Of a stretch of 64,000 bases of DNA, positions 8,796-17,428 are shown one piece after another. The stretch spans positions 1,612,001 to 1,676,000 of the forward strand of contig NZ_CP133671.1 of the NCBI RefSeq assembly GCF_031326345.1, given 5' to 3'. The stretch is from Aureispira sp. CCB-E (lineage in GTDB: Bacteria; Bacteroidota; Bacteroidia; Chitinophagales; Saprospiraceae). The position numbers and the translations under genes are program-made. Positions within the stretch are counted from its first letter, which is position 1. Each line of letters starts with the position of its first letter. Under the pieces are notes generated by a model. That model saw only the letters and a list, made by a program, of their open reading frames with translations. It made no database searches and was not told the DNA's origin.

Positions 8796-11700
8796 ATGGA
8801 GAAACATATGATAGGTTTTAAAACAAGCGATTTTAAAAAAAAGGCTGAAGAAACATGGGCTTCAAAGTATCGGGAAGATGAATTTCCCAAAGACCCTGCT
8901 ATTCTTCAACACTTACTGAAAGAAGCACAGATTCGGCAAATTGAATTGGAGTTAGAAAAAAAAGAGCTACTACAAATAAGAAGCTTGTTGAAAGAAGCAA
9001 GTCAAGAAGCTCAAGTTGGCGTATGGGAATTAGATGTGTCGACTGAAAACATAGATTGGAGTTCTATTATCAGTGCAACTGGTGAAGAAGCTAGTGGAAT
9101 TGCCTTGAATATAAAAAATGTTCTCAACCTGTATAAGGAAGGACCAGCAAAAGAAAAGATGCAATATTTGGTGCAACGAGCCATTAAAACTGGAGAAGGT
9201 TATGATGTAGAAATTCCTTTGATTAACCAAAAAGGAGAGGAGGTTTGGATTAGGACTGTTGGCAAAGCTGAAATGAAAGATGGCAAATGTGTTCGTTTGT
9301 ATGGTGTTTTTCAGGATATTACAGAACGTAGGATTGTGGCAGAGCAGTTGGCTAATAATGAAGACTTGTTGTCTTCTATACTTAATACTTTGCCTATTGC
9401 AGTATTTGCCAAAGATGTTAATAATGATTACAAGTTTTTATTGTGCAATCGAGCTGCTGAAAAATTGTTTAATACAGCTCCAGGAACTTGTATCGGAAAG
9501 ACTGATTACGACTTGTTTTCTAAAGAAGAAGCAGATTGGTTTAGAAAAAAAGATATTGAGGCAACTGAAAAGGGAGGCGTCATTGATGTTCCAGAAGAAG
9601 TCCTTCATGGTGATTCTGACCCCATTTTATTGCATACTCAAAAGACAGTTGTTCGAGATGTAGAAGGAAAACCCTTGTTTTTAATTGGAGTAGCAGAAGA
9701 TATTACCGAAAAAAAAGCTTCTGAAAGATTATTAAAAGAGACGAACGATAAATTTAAGGCTATTTTTAATGGCTCGAATGATGCGGTTATGCTGTATACA
9801 TCGGGCAAGTTCTTTGACTGTAATTCCAAGACCTTGGAAATGTTTGCTATTAAAAATAAGTCGATCTTTTCGAAATTAAATGCTTCTGCATTATCGCCAG
9901 AATTTCAACCTAATGGGAAATGCTCATTTAAGGCTGCTAACGAAAAAATAGCGTATGCTTTTGAGCATGGGGCTTGTCGTTTTTACTGGCTTCACAAGCG
10001 AAGTACAGGAGAAGTTTTTGATGCGGAAGTATCTCTTTCGGCTATTTTTTATAGAGGAGAACGAGTTATTCAAGCTGTTATCAGAGATATATCTGAGGAA
10101 AAATCAGCAGAAAGAGCATTACAAAAGTCAAAAGATCAATTGGAAACGCTTTTTGGGTTGTCTCCTGATTTTATGTTTAAGAGTCGTATTAAAGATTTTA
10201 AACTAGTAGATATCAATCAACGAGCTTGTGAGTTTTATGGTTATTCCAAAGAAGAATTTCTAGAACTGAACTTGCTGGATATTGAAGTCCATTCGGCAGA
10301 GCATCACTTTAGAGATACCATGTATGATGCTTTAGAAATTGGTGAAGTATTAGAAATAGAAGGAATCCATAGAAAAAAAGATGGCTCTACTTTTCCTGTG
10401 TTTGTGCGTGTTTGTAAACTAGACGAAGAATATGAGTTGGCAACAATAACAGATATTACGGAACGAAAAAAACAAGAGGCAGAATTACAAAAATTGTCTT
10501 TTGTGGCTCAAAAAACAGATAATGCGGTTATTATTTTGGATGAGCAGGTGCGTATAGAGTGGGTCAACGAAGGTTTTGAAAAAATGACAGGTTACACTTC
10601 TGAAGAGGCGGTTGGTAAAAAAATTGGTGTATTGTTAGAAGGGGCAGACTATACAGAGACTTTTGAAGAAGAATTAAAAGCAAATGCTACTCAAAACAAA
10701 GCATCTCTATATGAAATACCAGGTTATAAAAAAAATAATCAGTTGTATTGGCGATCAACCTCGATTACGCCTTTTTTGGATAGTGATGGATTGTCTAAAT
10801 ATATTGTTATTGAAAGTGATATTACGGAACAAAAACGGATTGCTGATGTCATAAAAGAACGAGAGACATTGGCCGCTGCAAAAGAGCTGGTGGAGCGTAG
10901 TGAGAGAAGGTTGGCGGAGGCACAAGGCATTGCAAACATAGGATATTGGGAATTAAATCACTTGACTGGGGAGGAGATCTGGTCGGAACAATTGTATCAT
11001 ATTTTTGAAACTAGCCCAGCTCTTATCACTCCTAGTGAAGCCAATTTCTTACAACATTTACACCCTGAAGATAGAGAAAGAGCGCATGCTTCTTATTTAG
11101 AATTGGTTAGAACCCAAAAACCGTATCATATTACTTATCGTTTGTTGTTACCTAATGGCAAATTAAAATATGTCAATGAGCGTTGTCGAGCCGAATTTGA
11201 TGAAGAAGGACGTCCTTGGCGTTCAATTGGAACGATTCAAGATATTACCGAGCAACGGATAGGAGAGGATAATTTGAGAAAATCTCTAAAAGAAATCCAA
11301 GACTTAAAGTATGCATTGGATCAGTCTGCAATGGTGTTGACCATTAACAAAGATGCTAAAATAATGACTGCAAATGCTAATTTCTGCTCATTGTCCAAAT
11401 ACACAGAAGAAGAACTTATTGGCTGTGATTTTCAAATGACAGATTCTAATTATCATTCTAAGTGGTTTCTTCAAAATCTTTGGGAAACGGTCGAACGAGG
11501 GGATGTTTGGAAAGGAGAATTAAAAAACAAAACGAAATATGATTCTTATTACTGGGTCGATACTGCTGTTGTTCCATTCTTAGATGAGCAGGGCGTTGTT
11601 TCTCAGTATATTGTTATACAGAGAGATATAACTGAAAAGAAACGTTTGGAAGAAGAGTTGGAGCAAAGCAACGAAGCCGAGTTTGCTAAATTGTACCAAC

Positions 11701-14003
11701 AACAACAGTTGCACATAGCAGAAATAGAGGAACGCAGCGCAGAACTAGATCGCTTTTTTAACCTGTCAATTGACATGATTTCTGTGGTAACACCAGATGG
11801 TTATGTCAAGAGAATTAACCCTGCTTTTTCAAAAGCTTTAGGATATACTAAAAAAGAATTATTTGCTCAACCCTTGTTAGATTTAATTCATCCTGATGAT
11901 GTAGAAAATACTAGGAAACAGTTTGTTCGCTTGATGGAAGGGGAGGATATTATGAATTTTGAGAATCGTTGCCGTACTCAATGTAATGAATACCGTTGGA
12001 TGTCTTGGCGTATTGTTCTAGATAAAGAAAAAGAGTTGATTTATTCCATTACTAGAGATATAACAGAAGAGAAAAATGCTACTAAGAAAATTGAAGATTT
12101 GACTTATACGCTCAATCAAACGGCTATTGTGATGATTGTGAGTAGGGATGAGAAAATTGTTTCTGTAAATGATAAATTTTGTGAAATATCAGGTTATAAC
12201 CGAGAAGATGTCATTGGGCAACACCATGAAATTCTGGACTCATTTCATCATTCGGATACTTTTTGGGAGGATTTAAGAGCGACGATTGAGTCTGGAAAAA
12301 TTTGGCAAGGAGAAATCAAAGAAAGGGCTAAAGATGGTTCTTTTTATTGGACGTATACCTCTAGTGTTCCTTTCTTGAATGCAGATGGTGAAGTGACTCA
12401 GTATATTGTTATACAGGCAGATATTACAGATCGGAAACAGCTAGAAGAAGATTTGAGACAAGCCAAAGAGGAGGCAATTAAAAATGCCAAAATCAAAGAA
12501 GATTTCTTGGCAAATATGAGCCATGAAATCCGAACACCAATGAGTGGGGTATTAGGTTTTTCTAGATTATTACTACAAACTTCAATGGATACAACACAGC
12601 GCAATTATGCGCAAAGTATTTATAGCTCAGCCGAAAACTTATTGGTTGTTGTAAACGATATTTTGGATGTTTCTAAAATAGAGTCTGGAAAGTTTCAGTT
12701 GGATGAAGTAGCCTTTGATTTGAGGAAACGAATAGAAGACAGCCTTAGTATTTTGAGGGTAGACATCGAGAATAAACAATTGAAATTGATTGTTGAAGTA
12801 GATGCTCAGATTCCTAAAAAGGTATGGGGAGTGCCCGACCGCCTTTCTCAGATTTTGATTAATTTGGTGGGAAATGCTGTCAAATTTACAAAAATTGGTT
12901 CTATTTACTTAACCGTAAAATTGGTGGATCAACATCTGTTTTTTGAGGTAAAAGATACTGGGATAGGTATCGCCGCAGATAAATTAGACGCTATTTTTGA
13001 GACTTTTACGCAGGCAGAAAGTTATACAACGAGGGAGTATGGTGGTACTGGGTTGGGACTCAGTATTTCTAAGAAATTGGTTTTGTTAATGGGGGGAGAG
13101 ATAGGAGTAGAAAGTAAATTAGGAAAAGGCTCTATTTTTTATTTCTATTTGCCGTTTAGGGCAGCAGCTGATAGGGCTTTAACATCAGAAGAGAGTGATG
13201 CCGAACAATTTGCTCTGGAGCCTCAACTAGGAGAAAATTTAAAAATATTGGTTGTAGAGGACAATTTAGTCAATCAAGAACTTGCATTAATTTACTTAAA
13301 TATGCTGCACTGTGATTGTGATTTGGCAAATAATGGCGAAGAGGCTTTGGTGAAACTTTCTGAAAACTCCTACGATTTAATTCTGATGGATATACAAATG
13401 CCTAAAATGGATGGCATTGCTGCTACTTTAGAAATTAGAAAAAGAAAGATAATCACTCCAATTATTGCCATGTCTGCACATGCATTGAGCAAGGAAAAAG
13501 AAAAGTGTTTTGATATAGGAATGAACGACTATATTGCGAAGCCATTTAAAATAGAAGAATTAAGAACGATTATTATAAAGTATACACACAAAAGGCTAGA
13601 GCACCCTAAACGGATTGCTAATACATCCAATACCTTAACAAAAACAACTGCCGCAAACGAAAAAAAATATCAGAATCATTTTGAGCATTTGTTAACTGTA
13701 ACAGATGGTAACGAACAGTTGGCAAAGGAATTATTACTTTTATTTAAAGAGGAATTATCGAAATTTTGCCAAAATATGGATTTGGCTTTTGATAAAAATG
13801 ACCGTTCTGTTATTCGTAAGCATTTGCACAAAATAAAACCAAATTTAGAGTTGTTGCACTTAGACGATTGGTACCAAATCTGTGATGGTATTAGCCAGCT
13901 GTTGGATACGGAAACCTCTATGGGTACTTTAAAAAAACAGTATCAGATGATGAATGCTGCCGTACCTGATTTGATGGCAGCTATTGAGAAAGAATTGACC
14001 TAA
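8796..14003 (+). CDS. Multi-PAS hybrid sensor histidine kinase with receiver and HPt-like domain
   Basis: A 1735-residue hybrid kinase. A short N-terminal helical segment (about 1-65) is followed by nine PAS-PAC units; their PAC ends (D-I-T/S-E/D motifs) fall near residues 172, 298, 428, 550, 672, 813, 941, 1086 and 1207. Units 5, 7 and 9 share the P-F-L-(x)n-YIVI-x-x-DIT pattern and look like internal duplications. The dimerisation/phosphoacceptor domain has His1243 in MSHEIRTPMSG. The ATPase domain has the N-box NAVKFT (Asn1360), DTGIGI and GTGLGLSI. The receiver has Asp1532 (LILMDIQMPKMDG). A C-terminal four-helix HPt-like domain has a candidate His1678 (RKHLHKIKPN). There are no transmembrane segments, so it is probably a cytoplasmic sensor. 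No DNA-binding output is present, so a separate response regulator is expected. Confidence 0.93.
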   Translation: MEKHMIGFKTSDFKKKAEETWASKYREDEFPKDPAILQHLLKEAQIRQIELELEKKELLQIRSLLKEASQEAQVGVWELDVSTENIDWSSIISATGEEASGIALNIKNVLNLYKEGPAKEKMQYLVQRAIKTGEGYDVEIPLINQKGEEVWIRTVGKAEMKDGKCVRLYGVFQDITERRIVAEQLANNEDLLSSILNTLPIAVFAKDVNNDYKFLLCNRAAEKLFNTAPGTCIGKTDYDLFSKEEADWFRKKDIEATEKGGVIDVPEEVLHGDSDPILLHTQKTVVRDVEGKPLFLIGVAEDITEKKASERLLKETNDKFKAIFNGSNDAVMLYTSGKFFDCNSKTLEMFAIKNKSIFSKLNASALSPEFQPNGKCSFKAANEKIAYAFEHGACRFYWLHKRSTGEVFDAEVSLSAIFYRGERVIQAVIRDISEEKSAERALQKSKDQLETLFGLSPDFMFKSRIKDFKLVDINQRACEFYGYSKEEFLELNLLDIEVHSAEHHFRDTMYDALEIGEVLEIEGIHRKKDGSTFPVFVRVCKLDEEYELATITDITERKKQEAELQKLSFVAQKTDNAVIILDEQVRIEWVNEGFEKMTGYTSEEAVGKKIGVLLEGADYTETFEEELKANATQNKASLYEIPGYKKNNQLYWRSTSITPFLDSDGLSKYIVIESDITEQKRIADVIKERETLAAAKELVERSERRLAEAQGIANIGYWELNHLTGEEIWSEQLYHIFETSPALITPSEANFLQHLHPEDRERAHASYLELVRTQKPYHITYRLLLPNGKLKYVNERCRAEFDEEGRPWRSIGTIQDITEQRIGEDNLRKSLKEIQDLKYALDQSAMVLTINKDAKIMTANANFCSLSKYTEEELIGCDFQMTDSNYHSKWFLQNLWETVERGDVWKGELKNKTKYDSYYWVDTAVVPFLDEQGVVSQYIVIQRDITEKKRLEEELEQSNEAEFAKLYQQQQLHIAEIEERSAELDRFFNLSIDMISVVTPDGYVKRINPAFSKALGYTKKELFAQPLLDLIHPDDVENTRKQFVRLMEGEDIMNFENRCRTQCNEYRWMSWRIVLDKEKELIYSITRDITEEKNATKKIEDLTYTLNQTAIVMIVSRDEKIVSVNDKFCEISGYNREDVIGQHHEILDSFHHSDTFWEDLRATIESGKIWQGEIKERAKDGSFYWTYTSSVPFLNADGEVTQYIVIQADITDRKQLEEDLRQAKEEAIKNAKIKEDFLANMSHEIRTPMSGVLGFSRLLLQTSMDTTQRNYAQSIYSSAENLLVVVNDILDVSKIESGKFQLDEVAFDLRKRIEDSLSILRVDIENKQLKLIVEVDAQIPKKVWGVPDRLSQILINLVGNAVKFTKIGSIYLTVKLVDQHLFFEVKDTGIGIAADKLDAIFETFTQAESYTTREYGGTGLGLSISKKLVLLMGGEIGVESKLGKGSIFYFYLPFRAAADRALTSEESDAEQFALEPQLGENLKILVVEDNLVNQELALIYLNMLHCDCDLANNGEEALVKLSENSYDLILMDIQMPKMDGIAATLEIRKRKIITPIIAMSAHALSKEKEKCFDIGMNDYIAKPFKIEELRTIIIKYTHKRLEHPKRIANTSNTLTKTTAANEKKYQNHFEHLLTVTDGNEQLAKELLLLFKEELSKFCQNMDLAFDKNDRSVIRKHLHKIKPNLELLHLDDWYQICDGISQLLDTETSMGTLKKQYQMMNAAVPDLMAAIEKELT

Positions 14004-14782
14004 AATCCAAGTGCTCTTAATGCCTCTAGAGAAAGTAAAAAATCTTCTCGATGAGCGACCTCTATCACTAAATAGGGAGGCTTTTCTAAAGCTTGAATAG
14101 CTTCGAAAAAACCATCAAAATTGACACTTCCTTTGGTAAAGGCAACGTGTTGATCTATGGTGCCGTCATTGCTGTGCAAATGGATATACGCCAAGTGATC
14201 GCTATATCCTTTGACCCAACTCAAGGGGCGATTTTGAGCTTTGGTAAAGCAATGACTATGTCCTGTGTCATAACAGGTTTTGAAATTGAGATGGTGGAGA
14301 CGATCTAAAATGCCCCCTATAAAACTATGATCTTCTTCTTGCGTATTTTCAAGGTGAAGGCATAAATCGTATTGCTCTATTTTGGGAATAAATGTTTTCC
14401 AAAATGCTACTTGTTTATCTATCCAAAAATCTTTGTATCCTGGTCGTCGAGAGTGGCTGTAGTTGGTATGAAAAACCAGTTTTTTTATACCTAATTGTAT
14501 AGCTATATCCAAAGATTGATTGATTCTGAACCGACTAACCGCAACAATTTTGGGATCTCTTGCGGTCATAGATAAATCGTAAAAAGCTCCATGCATGGTA
14601 ATAGGTTGCGTAAAATCTTTTAGCATAAGTTGATATGCTTGAATTTGCTGTTCTAAATCTGGCGCTTCTAATGACGATGGGTAAGAAAAATAAGACAGCT
14701 CAATGCCGACGTTGGCATTTTCCAAGCGGGTTAGAACTTCAGGAGTGACTTTTGCAACAGAAACTAAAAGCGGAATTTTCAT
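14000..14782 (-). CDS. Xylose isomerase-like TIM barrel / sugar phosphate isomerase-epimerase family protein
   Basis: A 260-residue protein with the alternating strand-helix pattern of the AP endonuclease 2/xylose isomerase-like family. Likely metal ligands include Glu in LHLENTQEEDHS (about residue 145), Asp and His in CYDTGHSH (about 168-173), His in YIHLHSNDG (about 195) and a Glu in VIEVAH near the end (about 243). The substrate is not predictable from the sequence. Its stop codon overlaps the stop of the convergent hybrid kinase gene by 4 bp. It has no neighbours on its strand, so it appears monocistronic. Confidence 0.75.
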   Translation of the reverse strand: MKIPLLVSVAKVTPEVLTRLENANVGIELSYFSYPSSLEAPDLEQQIQAYQLMLKDFTQPITMHGAFYDLSMTARDPKIVAVSRFRINQSLDIAIQLGIKKLVFHTNYSHSRRPGYKDFWIDKQVAFWKTFIPKIEQYDLCLHLENTQEEDHSFIGGILDRLHHLNFKTCYDTGHSHCFTKAQNRPLSWVKGYSDHLAYIHLHSNDGTIDQHVAFTKGSVNFDGFFEAIQALEKPPYLVIEVAHREDFLLSLEALRALGF

Positions 14783-15005
14783 GGTGGTATGATTTGGAAA
14801 TTAAATTCAATAGTTGAGTAGCGTTGTTACTAGGTTATAAAGTTATCAATAATTTTTTCAAAAAGAACCACAATTTTCTACTTAAATACTAAGGCGTTGC
14901 TTTTGCAATGAATTATAATGTATTGAAAATATAATACTTAAAAAGGAATTAGAACCTACGAGTACTTTTATAAGGAAGTTATTTTTTAATCGTCTCTTAT
15001 TGTCG

Positions 15006-15013
15006 TAATTTTG
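15006..15013 (+). promoter_or_regulatory. Candidate -7 promoter element (TAATTTTG)
   Basis: TAATTTTG matches TAnnTTTG and lies 46 bp upstream of the ATG at 15060, the first gene of the small membrane protein-murB unit. No clear -33 TTG is seen. Confidence 0.3.
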
Positions 15014-15059
15014 TGAGCTATATCATTTGTGGAAACAGACCACAGACAAACCAACTATT

Positions 15060-15362
15060 ATGCAAGACACACTTATTACAATAACAATCGTAACCTTTGG
15101 CTTTTTATTAGTTGCTAATGTGTTTTTTAGAATAAAAACATTTAGAACATTTAAAAAACTCGCAGAACAAGGAGTTATGTTTAGCAAAGAGCACGTCCTA
15201 AGCAAAGAATTACTAGAACGTGAAATTATCTCCAAACATCCTGATAAAAAGGAGTTAATCTTGTCTCATGTCAATAGTATGAAATTATCCATGCGTATTT
15301 CAATGCTTTGTATGGTTGTATTAACTATTTGTGGTGCCGTTTTGATGTACTACAGAAAATAA
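15060..15362 (+). CDS. Small membrane protein with two transmembrane segments
   Basis: About 100 residues from the ATG at 15060; a GTG at 15027 would add 11 residues that lack hydrophobic character, so I prefer the ATG. One hydrophobic segment lies at the N-terminus (ITIVTFGFLLVANVFF), a second at the C-terminus (LCMVVLTICGAVLMYY), and between them is a charged, mostly helical region with KEHVLSKELLEREIISKHPDKKE. It was not recognised as a member of any named family. It ends 7 bp before murB on the same strand, so the two are probably co-transcribed, but a role in cell-wall synthesis is only a guess from that. Confidence 0.55.
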   Translation: MQDTLITITIVTFGFLLVANVFFRIKTFRTFKKLAEQGVMFSKEHVLSKELLEREIISKHPDKKELILSHVNSMKLSMRISMLCMVVLTICGAVLMYYRK

Positions 15363-15369
15363 GCAATAA

Positions 15370-16368
15370 ATGAAAAAAAATGCTTCTTTAAAGAAATTAC
15401 ACACGTTCGGTTTAGAGGTACAAGCAGCAGATTATATTTCTGTTGCTCACGAAACTGAATTGCGAAAAATATTGCCCTTGCCTAAAAACCATTTGATCTT
15501 AGGTGGAGGGAGTAATATGCTTTTTACAAAGGATTTTGAGGGCTTGGTTATACACAATAAGATAAAAGGGATTGAGGTTGTTGAAGAAAATGAAGAACAA
15601 GTATTGGTTCGAGTAGGTGGGGGCGAAATTTGGCATGAATTGGTGCTTTGGGCAATTGAGCAAAATTACGCAGGCTTAGAAAACCTATCGTTAATACCAG
15701 GTTCCGTTGGTGCTGCCCCTATTCAAAATATTGGAGCGTATGGCGCAGAGCTAAAGGATGTATTTGATCGTTTGGAAGCTATGAATTTAGAGACAGGAGT
15801 AATAGAAACGTTCGGTTTTGAAGATTGTGGGTTTGCGTATCGGGAAAGTATCTTTAAGGGAACTTTAAAAGGAAAGTATTTTATAACAAGGGTGTTGCTG
15901 CGTCTATCCAAACAAGCTACATTTAATATCTCGTACGGTGCTATTCAAAAAGTACTAGAGGATACACAAAGCCCTTTGTCTATTCGTTCTATCAGCAATG
16001 CTGTGATTCAAATTCGAACCCAAAAACTACCTGATCCTAAAGAAATTGGCAATTCAGGTTCTTTTTTTAAAAATCCTATTGTAGAAATTGCTGTTGCCAA
16101 AGCGTTACAAGAAAAATACCCCTCTATTCCTGTATATCCTGTTAATAACGATTTTAATAAATTGGCTGCTGGGTGGTTGATTGATCAGTTGGGGTGGAAA
16201 GGTTATCGAAAAGGGGATGCAGGAGTGCATCAACATCAAGCATTGGTTTTGGTCAATCATGGAAATGCAACAGGTGAAGAAATTTGGGCGTTGGCAAAAG
16301 AAATACAAGCCTCTGTGCAAAAAGAGTTTGGTATTTTGTTGGAGCCAGAAGTAAATATTATAGCTTAA
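15370..16368 (+). CDS. murB: UDP-N-acetylenolpyruvoylglucosamine reductase (MurB)
   Basis: A 332-residue cytoplasmic flavoenzyme that reduces UDP-GlcNAc-enolpyruvate to UDP-MurNAc with NADPH in peptidoglycan precursor synthesis. The FAD-binding region shows LGGGSNMLFT (about 42-51) and IPGSVGAAPIQNIGAYG (about 114-130). The substrate region has the type I signature F-A-Y-R-E-S-x-F with the catalytic Arg, then GNSGSFFKNP with the proton-donating Ser, and a C-terminal LEPEVN that carries the catalytic Glu. Length and motif order agree with the E. coli-type (type I) enzymes. It follows a small membrane protein gene with 7 bp spacing. Confidence 0.96.
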   Translation: MKKNASLKKLHTFGLEVQAADYISVAHETELRKILPLPKNHLILGGGSNMLFTKDFEGLVIHNKIKGIEVVEENEEQVLVRVGGGEIWHELVLWAIEQNYAGLENLSLIPGSVGAAPIQNIGAYGAELKDVFDRLEAMNLETGVIETFGFEDCGFAYRESIFKGTLKGKYFITRVLLRLSKQATFNISYGAIQKVLEDTQSPLSIRSISNAVIQIRTQKLPDPKEIGNSGSFFKNPIVEIAVAKALQEKYPSIPVYPVNNDFNKLAAGWLIDQLGWKGYRKGDAGVHQHQALVLVNHGNATGEEIWALAKEIQASVQKEFGILLEPEVNIIA

Positions 16369-16511
16369 ACCCCAGATTTATGAGTGAATTAACACGAGGA
16401 CGTAGCTTCGGATATGTGCTTGGTTTAGCTTTTTTACTACCTAAAGAAAAAAATCAATGGCGTATTAATTAAAAATACAGCAAATTATACCCAGATAAGA
16501 ACATATTTTTC

Positions 16512-16519
16512 TAATTTTG
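16512..16519 (+). promoter_or_regulatory. Candidate -7 promoter element (TAATTTTG)
   Basis: TAATTTTG matches the Bacteroidota -7 consensus and lies 59 bp upstream of the TTG start of the small lipoprotein gene at 16579. The -33 element is not obvious. Confidence 0.35.
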
Positions 16520-16578
16520 CAGTTCATAAGGATATTATATGTTAGTATTAATAACAATATATAAAAACTAGTAATACT

Positions 16579-17022
16579 TTGGACAATAATTTTTCAACAA
16601 ACAAGACACTCGCTCAATTATTTGTGGGGATTATCGCTGTTGCGTTAATCACGTCTCAGTTTTGGTCTTGTTCAACCGCCCAAGGGATTACTTACATAAA
16701 CACAACCGTAGAAACAGACGTAGAACAGGATAGGGGACAAGACGTGTTGTTGTTTAAATTGCTTTCGCCTGTAATGCCCGAAGATGGGCAGCAGATTACT
16801 AAAAGAAGCATTACCGATGCAAAAAATGTAGACCAAAATCAACCTTTGGTTACCATTCAATATATTCCTGTGCTGGCTTATTTAGAAGGTCTCCCCTTCA
16901 TTCAGAATGTCAGCCCTTACTCTCTCAAGGATATTCAAGCACATACACCAAATATTGTCTTGTCTACTCCTAAGCGAGGTCCTCCTTGTTCTAAGATGTC
17001 TTCGATTAAGTTCGTAGGATAG
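16579..17022 (+). CDS. Small putative lipoprotein, function unknown
   Basis: A 147-residue frame with a TTG start (no in-frame ATG near). The N-terminus has an uncharged to basic lead, a hydrophobic core (LFVGIIAVALITSQFW) and a Cys in WSCSTA (about residue 31), which suggests a lipoprotein signal. The rest is rich in polar residues with no family signature; YIPVLAYLEGLPFIQN is the most hydrophobic stretch of the mature part. It is monocistronic, between murB and secDF, with a promoter-like element at 16512. The unusual start and lack of recognisable homology keep the confidence moderate. Confidence 0.5.
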   Translation: MDNNFSTNKTLAQLFVGIIAVALITSQFWSCSTAQGITYINTTVETDVEQDRGQDVLLFKLLSPVMPEDGQQITKRSITDAKNVDQNQPLVTIQYIPVLAYLEGLPFIQNVSPYSLKDIQAHTPNIVLSTPKRGPPCSKMSSIKFVG

Positions 17023-17298
17023 ATACAAAAGAAAAGTACTCTATTGCACAGCATGTTCTTATTCTGTAAAGTAAGCTAAATATGGCTATGAAACTGTTTG
17101 AACGAAGGATTAATCCTATTAAAAGCTGTGTGGAGTAAAAAGCAGGAATAACTTATAAAAAACAGAAGAAGGGAATGGCTAGACCATTGCTAAAGTTTAA
17201 TTATTTGAGGAGACAGAAGCCCTTAATTAAGGAGCTGATAGACTATATTTTGTCTAGTTTTTTATAAGCCAATTATTTTAACCATACTTAAAAAAATC

Positions 17299-17306
17299 TA
17301 TATTTG
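17299..17306 (+). promoter_or_regulatory. Candidate secDF promoter -7 element (TATATTTG)
   Basis: TATATTTG preceded by an A-tract (ACTTAAAAAAATC), similar in layout to the elements at 20737 and 55148. It would place the transcript start about 115 nt upstream of the secDF ATG, just before the hairpin at 17311-17344. Confidence 0.4.
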
Positions 17307-17310
17307 CACT

Positions 17311-17344
17311 CAATTTGCCCAAAGCTACTGAGCAGGGTAAATTG
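17311..17344 (+). promoter_or_regulatory. Leader hairpin upstream of secDF
   Basis: CAATTTGCCC pairs with GGGTAAATTG (one G-U pair) around a 14-nt loop. A smaller inverted repeat, AACTTG/CAAGTT, follows at 17359-17386. With the -7 element at 17299 the large hairpin would sit at the very 5' end of the secDF mRNA. There is no U-tract, so it is not a simple terminator; it may protect the mRNA end or regulate translation. The rest of the 406-bp gap (17023-17428) shows nothing else. Confidence 0.4.
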
Positions 17345-17428
17345 AGCACAATATTGTCAACTTGCTTAACAAACTAAAAAAGTCAAGTTTGGCGCAGAAC
17401 AAATTTTTAAGACAAATTATAAAAAGTA

